NCBI GenBank assembly: GCA_964030785.1
Contig: OZ034972.1
Span: 16,463,183 to 16,527,182 of the forward strand
From: Siderastrea siderea
Taxonomy: Eukaryota > Cnidaria > Anthozoa > Scleractinia > Rhizangiidae
DNA length: 64,000 nucleotides
Direction of reading: 5' to 3'
Below, one piece after another: positions 43,847-57,251 of this stretch; within the stretch, counting starts at the first letter, position 1, and each line of letters starts with the position of its first letter. Position numbers and translations under genes: made by a program. The notes below the pieces were generated by a model, which worked only from the letters and a program-made list of their open reading frames with translations, was not told where the DNA came from and did not search any database.

Positions 43847-45785
43847 GGGTGTCTGTAAAACCGGGAACACCCTGGAACACCCTGGAACACCCCGGAACAC
43901 CCCTGGAACACCCAGGAACATCCCCGGTACAGCCCCGGAACAGCCCGGAACAACCCCGGGACACCTCTGGAACATCCCATAATACCCCGGAACACCCTCG
44001 AAACAGCAAGGAACAGCCCGGAACACCAAAAATGGTGGCCAGCGGTCAGACTGCTCACGAATTGACTAAACCGAAAACCTCTGAAGATTCCCAATTCTTC
44101 ATAACACTTTTGCGGAGATTTCCGAGCATTTCAAGAATGCTTCGCAATATTTTCGAAGCTTTTAAGAACAGCGAAAAAACCATTAATTAATGGGAAAAAT
44201 ATATCATGCACGTGACCTTCATATCAATAACTTACGATTTTCAGTGGTATGAAAATGTGACAGTTGAACTGTTAATTCTGCATTGATTTTACTCGTGCGA
44301 GGTTTACATTATCACGTTCAAAAAACAGGTGTGACCTCAAGGACATAACAAAGCCAAATGACACAGTGTCACGCAATGTTATAAGGTCATTATTCCGGGG
44401 TCACACGATCGTCATCGTTTTATTTCCACAGGCGCATGGAAAATGTTTGGCCGCCGGTTCATTACGCTAATATATACGCTTCATTTAAAAAAAACCTGAG
44501 TTTATATTAATTTGAAGTAACATACCGTAGTGCATGAGTGCTTCGGGAATATTAAGATCCGAGAACGTTTTTCCATGTCTAATAAATTCCCATCTTGCAG
44601 CTTTCTCTTGTCATATTTGAATGATAACGTTTTTGCAGTTAGGCCTGCATATATTTTTGGTTAACAAAAGAGCGTAGCTCGGAAGATAAATGAGTAGGAG
44701 AAATGTGCTCCTGCAAAAAGTATTCACTATAATTTTGTAGAGGTATCTGAGGGCTTATAATGTGGGATGTCACAACGTAAGCCGGGAGCAAATGGATCGA
44801 ACGAGTTTACACTCTTATAGCAAGAAAAGGAACAAGTATTTTATTTACTTTCACAAGATCTAGTCAGACTTTAAGAGAAAAAATTCAGTAAACGAAAAAA
44901 GGAAAATATCAACGATGAGAGTACCTATCACATTTCGTTGAACCTTGCAAAGTTCCTGTGCTCCCTCAATAAGCCAACTTTATGCGTTGCGATAAACCTT
45001 GAGTTACAACTTACTTCTCAAAACTATTCAAACATTTTTCTAATTGGTCTTTAGAGGGAGCAGTGGTGTTTCTTTGCCCAGTTCGTACAGTAACAGCAAG
45101 TGGGGCACTTATTGAGAAAATGCGATAGTACTTGCTACATAAATTGAAAAGGAACAGCCCTTAAGGAAACAAAATAAATCCTATAGACGTTTCGCGGTCT
45201 GCAAAATCTGTCACGCAATGCCCAAGAGTAAGTTATCGCGACCGTGACGTGTTATATGGTGAATTGAATTATCATTCGGGATGCCCACCCCCAGAATTTC
45301 ACTTCTAGACGTCACATCGGTTTGTCGAGAGTTATAATGCAAATCTTGCATGAGTTACAACAACTTCAATAATTGAATTGAAATATTCAAAATCAAATCT
45401 TTGTCGATCTAAAGGACACCAATGTTATTTTTTATTTTATTTTTGTCATTTTGTCTTCTGGTGATCTGTAAAGGTCTTCAGAAAAATTCGGAAATCTTCG
45501 TTAATCTTCGGAGGTCCTCGGGTCAGTCTATGCGTGAGCGGTCTGACCGCTGACCACTATTTTTGGTGTTCAAGAGTGTTCCTGGCTGTATTGAGGGTAT
45601 TCCAGGGCATTATGGGATGTTCCGGGGTATTATGGGATGTTCCAGGGGTGTTCCGGGGTTGTTCCGGGCTGTTCCGGGCTGTTCCGGGGGTGTTCCAGGG
45701 ATGTTCCGGGTGTTCCGGGGATATTCCGGGCTGTTCCGTGGTGTTCCGGGGTGTTCCGGGGCTGTTCCAGGTTTTACAGACACCC
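43847..45785. mobile_element. foldback element with GGAACA(C/G)CCC minisatellite arms
   Basis: The ends are GGGTGTCTGTAAAACC (43847-43862) and its exact complement (45770-45785). Inside each end is an array of a unit of about 10 bp, such as GGAACACCCC, running 43863-44030 in one orientation and about 45570-45769 in the other. Further inner similarity covers AGCGGTCAGAC and the GAAGATT-type stretch. The middle (44.2-45.4 kb) is A/T-rich with no recognised gene. No target duplication was clear. Confidence 0.65.
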
Positions 45786-46097
45786 GGCTGGCAAAGCGGG
45801 AATGTAGAAAATATGAAAGTACATTTGATACAAATAGTTCGAATGATTTTAAGCTAGATGAAAAAAGACAGTTTCTTTGAAAGTTTTTCACTTTTTCTTA
45901 GGTGATATAATTTCTTTGTGTGAAATAAAACTGTCGAGTTTTAAATGCGGCTTTCCGGTAAACTGTTTCATTCATCCCAATCCGCCACGGCTCAATTTTC
46001 AATCTTCAATTTTCAAGGTACAGCTATATAATTAACTTCTGATTAACTCTCACTAGCTCGGGACTGTACTGGGAGAATATTGCCCTCAGTGTCTCCT

Positions 46098-46126
46098 GTA
46101 CGGACCTCGCTTCGCTCGGTCCGTAC
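46098..46126. repeat. small palindrome with CTTCG-type loop
   Basis: GTACGGACC (46098-46106) pairs with GGTCCGTAC (46118-46126) around TCGCTTCGCTC. It is similar in style to the loop sequence near 985. Confidence 0.5.
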
Positions 46127-47690
46127 CAGAAAGACCTTGGGCAATATTATTCTACTTTACGTAAACCAGGGACAACTATAAGCGCAGGGCGCAGGCGGTA
46201 TTTAGATATACGACATATACTGGGCTCATTCCCCGGGGAGACATCAATTAGACTCAGAGAGAATCTGCTGAGACGGACTGATAGCTGTTCCGTGTTGAGC
46301 TGTTCTGCAAGACTTTCTTTCTTTCTTTTTTTTCTTTCTTTTTATTAGAGTAATTAAAAACACCAGCGCCCTGCGACGCTTGCGTAGAAAACAACAATAA
46401 CAACATCAACTACATGAAGAAAATTTGTGCATCAGGATACACCAATGATCCTGACTCTGCTACTAAACTGACCATGTCTTTTTTAAAGCGATGATGTAAT
46501 CGTCGCTATAAGATCGGAAAGGTTTGTCCCGAGGTCGCGGCTACATAGGGCCTTCAAGGTCCATATTCTATCAGGGAGGGGTCAGTAGGGGCCTTGGTAA
46601 GACCTTGGTTTTCTGGTGGATGGGGCTAGTCCATACGAAACTTTGTGGCCCGGATGAATCTCTTAAGCCCTGAAATCAGCACTGAGGGCAAAAAAGCGCC
46701 CAAAAAGGAACCAAACAGCCTGCGGCAACTGAAGAAAGCTTAGGTTGACTTTTAGGTCGTCAATTTCCATGGCAGAGCCACCGAGCAACCAAAGTTTTCT
46801 AGGTTGTTAATTTGACGAAGAAAATTGAATTGGGCTGAAATTATGGTTGGAAGCATTAAATGTTGGGGCATACATAATAGCCGTTAAAATACAGCGAATT
46901 TTGACTAAAATTAGTGTTTAAACGAGGGAATGAACTATTTTCATGGGCTCCTGGTATTTTCCTTTTTTGTCTATTAAACAGAATTGGAAAACATGCGTCT
47001 GAAATGTAAGTCGAGTTTATATCCAGTCTAATCGAAGTTGAAATAATCATCTGCAACTGTAACCTGTCGATAGTACCTTGGGGCAAATGAAACATTAAAC
47101 AGAAAACAGAATCAAACAGCTTACTTTAACCCGTACGAAAATGTCTGGCCTAACAAAGCATTACCCGGGCCTCATAACTCTAGCCTGTATCCTGAGTAGC
47201 AATGTTGCCCTGACTCCACTCGATTTAGTTCTCTAATTCGATCCAAAGTCAAAAAGGCACTGAAAGAAATATTGTGAAAGTAGGATTCACACCTTTGGGA
47301 AGAAAGCACCATTTCTCAATGTTTCGTACGGTTTCGTGACACAGGCTTGTTGGAATGTTGTCGATCGATCACTTTACAAAATTGACCTGAAAATATTCTG
47401 GACCTTTGGAATTTGATTCAGAGGAGCGGCCCAACATTTAAGCGTGAAATATCTTCTCTAATGTTCTTCGGGGAGACGTATTTGGCTGTGAATTTGCTGC
47501 GTAGTATAGCCGCTTTAAGAATAAAGTTCGCCGCGATAAATGTGTTCTTTGCCAAAGAACATACATAAACTAAAGTGACTCTTGCAAATGTGTTTGAGTC
47601 CACTTATCCACAAGAGAAAGAGTGTCGAAGATGTCGAAGACCATCGCAAATGATGAGGTGAGCAAATTCACCGTGACAATTATCAGTAGC
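46127..47690. other. no recognised gene; possible first exon at 47631
   Basis: No conserved protein was found. A short open start, ATG at 47631 followed by nine codons (M-S-K-T-I-A-N-D-E) and a donor GAG|GTGAGC at 47657, could be the first exon of a plus-strand gene, but no second exon was identified. Confidence 0.25.
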
Positions 47691-47704
47691 ATACTTTTTT
47701 TAAT

Positions 47705-47805
47705 GCAAATGAATTTTATTTAGGAACAGAAAACAGAACAGAACTTACAAAACAGAACTTACAGAACAGAACAGAACTTACAAAACAGAAACAATTACAG
47801 TCAAG
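47705..47805. repeat. ACAGAACTT tandem repeat beside an A/T-rich tail
   Basis: After AATGAATTTTATTTAGGAAC there are irregular repeats of ACAGAACTTACAAA. On the minus strand the segment reads like the 3' end of a LINE or SINE with an AATAAA-like signal, which would place an older insertion at about 47.7-48.2 kb, but no coding part was recognised. Confidence 0.4.
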
Positions 47806-48849
47806 GCATAACAGTTACAATAGCAACGAAGACAAAAATAGAACTTAAACAAATTATACTTAAAATATGATTTAAGAATGAAAAAAGAAGAGAAAGGGGA
47901 GATAAAAGGTAGACGAGCACAACAATTTCTTAATTAATTACATGAAAGGTTGTAATACAATGGTACAGCAGTGTTAAGATAACGATAATGAGAAAGAGGG
48001 GTGCTGAAACATCTTCATACTATTTACATTTTTTGTTCTTACTTCTCAACGCTTAGCTTTTTTCCAGAGTTGGGATAAAATGATTTGTTTATGTGGTTGA
48101 TGCGGTTTTTAACGGAAGCAAAACAATTATAGTATCCACCATTTGGTTGTCTTTAACTACCATTATAAATGACATAGAAAGGGAGATTGAAATGCCATTT
48201 TGTTTAGCGTGCGAGATCGTGTCAGATCGTCTATGAGTCATGGAGAGTATTGTTAGTTGTGGTTACATAGTGCTTCGAACTCAACCGGTTGCGAAGGCGA
48301 TGACAAACTCCATTCTTGAGTTTTGTGATGATGTAAAGCATAGGAAGGAAGATATTGTTGAATGTACTGGTTAAATAGCTGTGAACAGTAAACACCGATC
48401 TTTATAAACACAGGTTTAGAGGTTTTAGATTGCAAGTAGCCTCTATTTATTTCTTGAGGTAAAGTCACTGATTTTATCAGTTAATCAATTTCTGAAATAT
48501 TTGACATTCTTCGGGGTAATATCATTTAATTTCACTGTGTCGATAGAGTTCATTGAGAGGTCATTAAGCGAGAAAGTTCTCAAAGCAAATCTGCCATATA
48601 CGCGACATTTCTTTCGTCAGATTAGCTTTGTTCAGTTGAACAGTTTGAAGGTGAATTTTTCATTTGTAGCTATGACGTAAGCAGATAGATTTAGTTATCT
48701 ATTGGAGACGCTAGCGAAAGAGACTCTTCGGAAGCTTTGACGATAAAAAGTTTACTTACCATTCTAGGTAAGTTACGTATATTAGACTGTTGATGTTTTG
48801 AGGGCCATACCACGAGTCACATTCGAGCCCGAATCAAGTTCGATTCAAG

Positions 48850-51837
48850 GTAGAGAACTATTTTTACATAACAGCCCAGGGAAAGGAAGCTGACAGACTC
48901 TGCGCCGCCTGAAAATTCCCTAGAATCGTTCTTGTGCTAAGAGATCTGCCGGCCTTTTTGTAGTAGATGTTTCGGAATTGCCGATATAACCTGTAGATAG
49001 CTCAGAAAGTTAGATGTAATGGAGAATTTTGTTTAAATTGCTTCAAAAGACAGCAGCTTTCCACGATTCCCTTCTCCTTCCATTTTGGTAGGAAAAAAGT
49101 CTTTCCATCGATCAGGATATCTTTGTTATTGGAAAGAATCAAATCTTGGCCATTGACACAGTGTCTCAAGGTCGAGGAAATTTGCTAGGATCTGCTTGTA
49201 AAACGGTGGAAAATCGGATTCCTTCAGAAACGTAGAGTCGTAATTATAGCGAAGAAGAACGGAGTTATTTTTGGAAGAAGTAAGTTGGTATATAGATTCC
49301 CATGACTCGGTCCCTGTTTTGTCAGTTATCAGAAGTCTAGAAATCCATGCTAGCCGAAGCGATTTAAAGAGAACAATTGGATCGGCAGCTCGATGGCGTC
49401 AATCATTGTAATCTTGGCACATGACATCTCTCTTAATTTTGTCCTGTTTCTTGTTCCAGATAAATCTAAACAGAGATTTCTTGACTCTAGATGTACCATC
49501 TACATTGATATTTAACACAGACGCAGAATAAGCCAACTGGGAGATCCCTAAACTCACATGACTTCTGGCAATAAGGCACTTACCAAAAAGCGAGAGTTTG
49601 CGACGTCTCCATATATTGAGTTTAGTGTTCAGCTTATCAATTTTGGTCAAAACGTTTTTCTTGACATATTTCTTTCGTGTCTTAAGCGGGCTGCCAAGAT
49701 CTCTGCCCCCTAGTATGAAAGATACCGGGAGAGGGGACAGCCTTGTCTAACTCCTCTTGATAACTTGAAGAAGTTCGTTGTAAAACCGTTGTGTAAAACA
49801 GTGCTTTCAGTATTAATATAAAACGTATTTACCCATTGTTTAATACTATTTCCAAAATTAAACAAATCCAAAGATTTGTGAATGAAGTTCCATTCTGCAG
49901 TATCAAATTTCAGATTTCAGGTTTTTTTATTTTTGCGCTATTCCAAAAGGTTGCTACAGAAATTACAATATATTACAAAAGTAAGAAAAAAATAAAACAA
50001 CAAATTACATAAATCATGAAAGGTGAAATGTGCGCAGTGACCAAAGAAGCTTAGGCTTTCGAGTTGGTCACTGCCACGTACAACTAACTGGCGTAGACAT
50101 TTACATATTAAAAATAACTACAAGTAACATATAACGGGAAAAAGGAAAATTAACAGTGCATAAAGTCTTCTCTACGATTTCACATAAAAACAATAGAAAT
50201 GAATATTGATAGTGAGGGCAGAGAAATCAAATTACTCATTGAGTATTTAAAAGGTACAGTTTGTAATGCTTATAGAAGTTATTATAAGAGAGTTTTTTTT
50301 TATTTAGAGGGAATGTTTCCCAGATTTTGGATCCAACAAAAGCAAAAGTGGCAGCTCCATAGTTATTGCTTATCCTTGGCCGATGAAAATTAAGGTTGGA
50401 TACAAATCTGGTGTTGTATCTACGAGCCTCAGAGGCTAGGGTAAGGGTTCCTTTGAATATCATAGGGACGTTTGTTGCGTTATAAGTAATTTTATGTGTG
50501 AAAAGGGCTACTTTAAATTTGTAAATGTTTTCCAGTGTAAGAATTTATAAAAAGCTTCTTTAAAATCAAGCAGGGCTATTCCGGTATTTGGTTTGTTCTA
50601 ATATGTCACTTATCAGGCGAGTATTTTCACCTATATAACGTCCTTTGACAAAACCTGTCTGATTGCAATTGATTTGTAGCGGAAGAATCTTTTCAACTCT
50701 GGTCGCAATAGCCTGGGGGGCAATTTTGTAATCGACATTGAGTAAAGTACTAGGCCTCCAATCTGATAGCATTTTTAAGTTGGAATCTTCTTAACATTAG
50801 TGCTATTATTCCTCTACTTTGTGAAACGCTTAATTCATTGCCTTCATACGCAGCATTAACGCTGTCAAGAAATTATTGGCCGAAAAGATCGAAAAAGCGT
50901 TTACAAAATTCTACAGTTTCCATTCCCACTAGGGGATTTACCATTCCCAAGAGCCGTTAGAGCTTTTCGACATTCTTCTAGCGTCAATTTTCCTTCGAGC
51001 TCAATTTTTTTGTTTTCGGATAATTTATTTAGATTAGGGCGGATGTTTTCAGTAAAAGATTCAACGGTATCGTTTGAACAAATGTTCGTTTGAAGTCTAA
51101 GTGCAGTATAAAGATTTTCATAGAATTTTCGTAATTCCTCGAGAATATCTTCATCTTGTGAGATTGATTTCCCGTCTGCAGTGGTGAGTTCACTGATTGT
51201 TCTATTGTTATATTTCCTTCGCTCCATATTAAAAAAATATTTTGTAGGTTTTTCATCTTTTTCTATATATCGAATCTTTGAGCGGAGGATCGCGCCCTCT
51301 GCACTCCTTTCACACTGCTTTCATAGAAGACGCGCAGTTCGGCCTTAATGCGCTCAAATTCCTGTGAATCATCTTTGGTTGCAGCGTCGGAACTTATCTT
51401 TTGCGCTTATGACTGTAGTCGAGATTCCAATTGGGTTTGGAGATTCTTTACGTTGCGAGCTTTATTTTTAGCACGTACGTATTTTGAACGAGCCTCGGAG
51501 TAAGGCCTCTTTGCTTAATTTCAATTTGTAGTCATAGTCTAATCGCTTTATGGTCAGGAGCAACCGTTGTTTTAACATCAGCGGTTTGGGTTTGAGGAAT
51601 AAGATGTTTTGAAGTCAAGAAAAACTCGACCAAGGACCAACTTCGTTGGGGATTCCGCAGAACTCAAGGGAGTTTTTTCTTAAATATTGCTCCAGATTAT
51701 CGAGTCTTATTTGTAACTCTTCCAGTTCTTCGGCATGTTCTTTGACGTGTTTACTTGTCTGGGCTAGTTTATTTTCCAAAGATGCGACGTATTTGCTCTG
51801 TTTTACCAGTTCACTTTTGAGATTTGACACCCGTTAA
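48850..51837 (-). pseudogene. L1/Tx1-like non-LTR retrotransposon, decayed
   Basis: Read on the minus strand from high to low coordinates: a coiled-coil ORF1-like end (N-L-E-Q-Y-L-R-K-N-S-L-E-F-C-G, 51615-51837); the tail of an endonuclease (D-H-K-A-I-R); a linker with L-T-L-E-E-C-R-K-A-L (50901-51227); reverse transcriptase motifs D-W-R-P-S-T-L-L-N-V-D-Y-K-I, N-Q-T-G-F-V-K-G-R-Y-I-G and L-L-D-F-K-E-A-F (50540-50772); R-G-V-R-Q-G-C-P-L-S-P (about 49700-49760); and the L1-type C-terminal L-N-I-W-R-R-R-K-L-S-L-F-G-K (49399-49650). Most of the endonuclease and the catalytic A-D-D region are missing. ORF1 is joined directly to the end of the endonuclease, so there were internal deletions. Another LINE end interrupts it at about 49913-50543. 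Confidence 0.75.
49913..50543 (-). mobile_element. 3' end of a second LINE nested in the L1-like copy
   Basis: The L1 reading L-D-F-K-E-A-F stops at about 50545 and resumes as D-T-A-E-W-N-F-I-H at about 49905, so the segment between is a later insertion. It encodes the typical C terminus of a CR1/L2-like reverse transcriptase (Y-N-T-R-F, N-Y-G, F-V-G-S-K-I-W-E, Y-K-L-Y-L-L) and ends in an A-rich tail at the low-coordinate side. Confidence 0.6.
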
Positions 51838-53904
51838 ATGACAAAAGTCGTCAGTGATGAGAAATATTCACTGCGCATTTATTTTGAGTTGAAACGGTTA
51901 AGGGAGTTTTATTTAGTGTTGGGAAACCATACAATTAATGTCTTATGGAATGGGAATATTCTTCATTAGGGGATAAAATATTTAAAAATTTGAACGGTTC
52001 GTCCTCTCAACTGTACGTTAACTTAGTACTGATAGTAACGCTGACCAAACGCTGTTTTCTTCCTGATGTAAATTTGGGGTAAGCAGGTGTTCTATTCTAA
52101 CTTGGCGCTTGGAAACGAATCTTTGACTAAAGCAATTTTTGTAATTGGTTTTTCCGTAAATTATTTACATTAGAACCATACTGTATTTTGCTGGTTTGAC
52201 CTCTAGTTCGACTTTCTCTGGCATAAGCTTGGAAATAGTTTTATTTTCTTTTTGTCGTTTTTGGTAAAATTGCACCGTGTTTCTCACCGAATTCATACCA
52301 ACCGATTTCTACTTAAAATTACTTTGCCGAACTTATTCAAAGAATAATAATCTTCTGTATTAGGATCACGTGCTCAATTACTAATTGCAACTCCAAAACT
52401 TGTAAACGTGTAGTCAGTAATCTATGGAAATAGGTGTGGAGTTCTAGTACCGCCTTTCTTCTTCGAAAAGGACAAAATGTTGTTGTTTTGCAGTCGTTGT
52501 ACGCAAACCTTTAACTGAAGATTTCACGTACTTCTTGTTGTGAATGTACAATTTTTATCGATAAAAATGTTCATTGTAATTTTTACATTTTCTCCGTTAC
52601 ATTATTTTGGCTGGATGTTTCGGAGAACACAAGGAAAATTCACAAGAAAAGCATTTCGTCTTTAGCAAATATCGGGAAGGAACGCATGGAATTCCTTTAC
52701 TAACCAATCAAATGCGGGATAACGTTAGCCAACATTAGCAGTCGACGAAGGTGTGGCAGCAAAATGTCAAATCATACACCAGCCAACATAAAAAGCAACG
52801 CGGAGAACTTCTAGCGAGAGATTCTAAAACTGAGCTGTACTGCGAGGTTACAAGAAGTAAAGAATCGTTGAACACAAAGTAAAGGACTGTTGGTCTCAAA
52901 CTAGCTGATTCCCGCATGTTGGTTGTAAAACCTCTTCCAACACACCTTTTGCCTATTCCTGTTCTTCAGCTCGGCTACCTTGTTAGTTAGATGGCAACTT
53001 GTTTGTAGTAGCTTGGTAGCTGTTGCTTGTACTCCCATAAGAAGCGTGTGTATTTCTTTTAAACTAGATTCACCCGCTTCTGTTGTATTTGGATCTTCAA
53101 CTTGCAACGTTTTGTGTTCTGGTGAGGTGACACGATCGTTTGAACGGCGATCGCTTCTTTTTTCCGTGTTCGTGTTTGGCATTTGTGAGTTATGACGTAG
53201 AAGATATTTACAATCCGAATTTACCTTATTGGGGGAGAACGAACGCGGCGGTCTTTTAAGCACGTCCGTCCGCCATGCGGTCTCTCTAACATACGATCAT
53301 ACACAAATTGTATATTCAAGTGTTCCGACGTTGATTATGAAAGTGATTGTATTTTCCTTCGAACTCTGTACCGTAAGCATATTAAGTTCAAGTTAACCTT
53401 CGCCCAGCTAATGTTGTGGTTACCCAGCTTGTGGAGCCTGACATGCCAGCGTGATAGACTGCCGGCTGTGCAGAAATTTTTTCGCGTACACAAGTTACAA
53501 AATAAACGCAACACATATATTTTGAAATTGTGTTGTTCGTGTTAGTACTAGAACTGAACCGCTGTTAACTGTAAAATTCTAACGTTAAGCTTTTGTGTTA
53601 GACAATTTTAGACATTTAGACTTAATGTAGACATTTTCAAGCCTATCGAAAATATCTTGCGAAAGTCTATTATTCGGCTAGGAATGTCCAGCTGTCTCCT
53701 GATACGTCTTACATTTTAACTAAACTAAAGATCTTTCCAAGACTTTTCTTTGAAACAAGCCACCAAATCTTAAACAGAAATTCTTTTTTATAGCACAATT
53801 TTGAGTCAATTTTGGGCCCGGTTTAGTTTTATCACTCTCGTCAGATTTACTGTATGTTGTTTGAGACCACAAATAGGAACAACAGAACAATTTCGGTTAA
53901 GTTT
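51838..53904. other. mostly unrecognised; possible LINE ORF1 remnant
   Basis: No conserved gene was recognised. A minus-strand frame at 52901-53263 (120 codons, charged, with a helical L-T-N-K-V-A-E-L-K-N-R stretch) lacks an ATG and could be a remnant of a LINE ORF1, but this is weak. The rest is A/T-rich. Confidence 0.3.
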
Positions 53905-56103
53905 TCTTACTTACTACTTACTTAGTCCCCTTTCGTTCCTGGTGAAACATAGGTCTTCCACTAGCGCTCGCCATCTGACCCTAGTTTGTGCAGTGTCTTT
54001 CCCCTCACGCCAGGTAAGTTCTCTCTCCTCCAGCTCTGACATTCTCGTGCGCCTCCAGGTGTGTCGGGGTCTCACTCTCTTGCGCTTACCCTGCGGGTTC
54101 CAATCTGGGGCCCTGTTGGCCGCGTGTCCATCTGATCGCATCAGTGTGTGACCAATGCAACCCCATGCTCGTTGTTTTATTTTATCCTCTATCGGCCGCT
54201 GCCCCGTTTGTTTCCAAAGCTCCTCATTACAGATTCTTCCGGGCCACCAAATCGGCAGGATGCCCCTCAGGATGCTCCTCTTGTTGAAGAACACCTGCAA
54301 CTTCTGCTTCAGTTCCTTAGTCAGCCTTCAGGTTTCCGAACCATACAAGAGCACCGACTCTCAACTTGATCCTAGCTGTTAGTGCAGTAGACCGCCATAT
54401 TGGTCTCAGTATCGCGAATGCCTGTCTCGCCTTCCCAATTCCTGGATGTCCTCATCAATTCCTCCCATCTTGCTCGCAATACTCTCGAGGCCCCTGAACT
54501 CATCCACCTCCTCTAACCGCTACCCTGTAATCAACACACCATCACCACGTTTGGTACCCATACGCATCAGCTTTGTCTTTGTGGCATTGATCTTCGGGCC
54601 CACCTTCGCACCCTGTTCCTCCAAAGCCCGCGTTTTGTCCCCCATGTCCTGTATTCTGCGTGACAGTAGGGCCAGATCATCGGCAAAGTCAAGGTCTTCT
54701 AAGGATGTCATGAAGGACCACTGTGCACTACGCCTCCTGGCAAAAGCCGTCCTCCTCGCCTTATCCAGCGTAACCAGAAACAGCAGGGGCGATGGCAGGC
54801 AGGGTTATTTGACCCCAGTCCTCATATTCTACGGTCCGGTCTTCTGTCTTACGTCTCTGCTGATGCTATCAAAGGCCTTTTCGAAATCTATAAAGTTGAC
54901 GTACAAGGAGGACTGCCACTCGATACTCTGTTCCACAATGATCCCCAGTGTCGCTATCTGATCCTACCAGCTCGAAAACCCGTCTGCTCCTCTCTCAGCT
55001 TCTTGTCCAGCACCGTCTTGATTCGCTCTAAGATCACTCTGCAGAACACCTTACTTGTAAAACTGGCCTGGCATCATACTTGCTGTTCAGCAGCACAATG
55101 GCAGGCCAGTTTTTACAGTGGCTTAGATCGCCTTTCTTTCGCAGTTTTATTAGCAGACCTTTCTTCCATTCCTCCGGAGCCGCTCCTCACTCCATATCCG
55201 GTTGCAGAGGTCCAACAGAACCTCCTCTGACACCCCACCTCCAGCTTTCATTGCCACCGGTGGTACATTGTCGCAGCCTGCTGACTTCCCACTCTTTAAC
55301 TTTAACTTTATAACTTCTTGATCTCGACACGGGTGATGCGACCTGTCCTGATGTCCAGCTCGTCGCCTGGCTCCACCTCCGACGGGTTGTGCGGCTCCTT
55401 ATGATTAAGCTCTCTTTCAAGTGCTCCCTCCACCTGTGCATCTCCTCTGCTGTCCTGATCAACACGCCTGCTTCGTTTCTCACCGGCTTAAATGTACTCT
55501 GACTCACCCTCCTGATACTGATCCAATCCTTCGTGTTTGGTGTCGCCTGTCCCCAGCATCTTCTCACAGGTCTCCACGTAACGTTGCTCGTTCTGTCTCC
55601 ACTCATCATCCACCGACGGTTCTTCCTCCTTCATCTGCTGCCTCGAATCTGTTGTGCAGGGCCAGCTTGAACGCGTTCCTCGTCTCCGGGTCCCTCAACG
55701 TGCTGACCTCAAAACGTACTCTTCCACTCTTCCCCTTCCTCACTTTGGCAACCTTTAGCCCAACCTTTGCCCTCAACAAGTGGTGATCTGACCCAACGTC
55801 CGCCCCACGAATCCCAACGTCCACCTGAACGCCACATGGTCTTTCTGATTCTCAGTAACACCATCGGGAGATATCCATGTCCGCTTGTGACACTTCTTGT
55901 GGGGGAACAGCGTTCTGGCGATCACCAGAGCATTAACCTGACAGAAGCCCGCCCACCTCTCACCATTTTCATTTATCTTAGCCCTTTCTCCACGTCTACC
56001 CATCACCTCCTCTCTGCCCGTCTGGTCCGTCTCACACTTAGCGTTTATGTCACTCATGACAACCTTTACATCTCTGCGTGGCACCTGCTCCATTAACACC
56101 TGC

Positions 56104-57177
56104 TCCATCAAACTTTTCAGTATCATTAAATCTCACCTGCCGTCTGCACACTCGTACGCAGATGATACTCAATTATACTTGTCATTTCGCCCATAAGAGA
56201 GTACATGTGAAGCTGAGGCGCTACATGCTATGGAGAACTGCATCGCTGATGTTCGATAAGAGATGATTAATGACAAGTTGACGTTGAACGATGATAAGAC
56301 TGAGTTTCTGTTAATAGTATTAGGGTTGGCGACGTTGATGTAACCCCCGTACATTCGACAAAAAATCTGGGCTCCTAGTTCGACTCGCACATGGATATGG
56401 AAAAGCATATAACAAAGATCTGTGGTAGTGCATTCTTTTAACTGTATAATATCCGACACATACGAAAATACCTTACTAGTGAATGTACTGAGAAACTGAT
56501 TGATGCATTTATAACCAGTAGGTTAGACTATTGCAACAGTCTCCTCTACGGCGTTCCCGTCCATCGCTTGCAAGAACTCCAGCGTGTTATGAATGCCAGT
56601 GTGCGATTGATCTTCTGCGCACCTCAACATTGTCATATTACGCCGCTCCTTCAACAACTTCACTGGTTACCGATCCGCCTACGTATTGAGTTTAAAATCC
56701 TTTTGGTCACCTTGTACTCCAGGGATCAGCTCCTAAATATCTCATTGATTTAATTTCTGTCCTTCCGCCATCTCGTCATGATTTACGGCGAAATAACAAG
56801 GGAATTCTTCTGAGCAACCCTAAGCGTTTCACAAAAGTTTTCATAGGAGATCGATCATTTATGGCGGCAGCGCCACGGTTTTGGAACAGTCTTCCCGTAT
56901 GCATTAGATCTGCTTGCACCACGAATGATTTGAAACAGAAACTTAAGACATTTTTATTCAGCAAGGTATTTTGTTGGTATAATTAGTTTATATTTAGGTT
57001 TTTATATAGTTTTTCTGCAAATTACTTTTATTATTGCCAATTGTAATTAGTTTTAGCGTAGTTTTTGTTTTTGATTCTAAAGTCATTGTAAATAGGTTTT
57101 TTTTATTTTTGTATTTACTTTAATGTTTGTAATACGCATTTGATTATTCTTATAGAAAATGTGCAATATAAATATTA

Positions 57178-57245
<68 letters not shown>
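56104..57245 (+). mobile_element. CR1/L2-like LINE 3' fragment inserted in the RTE-like copy
   Basis: The insert splits the endonuclease of the minus-strand RTE-like element and is bordered by a 12-bp duplication with one mismatch: ATTAACACCTGC (56092-56103) and ATTAACGCCTGC (57246-57257). It encodes reverse transcriptase end segments (Y-A-D-D-T-Q-L-Y, L-D-Y-C-N-S-L-L-Y-G, L-Q-R-V-M-N-A-S-V-R-L-I, H-W-L-P-I-R-L-R-I, F-W-N-S-L-P) with several stops, then a non-coding end and a (TTA)n tail. It is 5'-truncated before the Y-A-D-D box. Confidence 0.8.

Positions 57246-57248
<3 letters not shown>
57173..57248. repeat. (ATT)n microsatellite
   Basis: About 25 uninterrupted ATT units form the 3' tail of the CR1/L2-like insertion. 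Such short-unit tails are typical of those clades. Confidence 0.9.

Positions 57249-57251
<3 letters not shown>

Noticed and set aside
43812..44094. Repeat-rich proteins with C-S-G-V-P-G motifs (also at 45534-45880)
   Set aside because: These are translations of the GGAACACCCC minisatellite in foldback arms, open in several frames.
54446..54961. 171-codon plus-strand frame as a gene
   Set aside because: It is antisense to the reverse transcriptase of the minus-strand RTE-like element, whose F-A-D-D motif lies in the same place.
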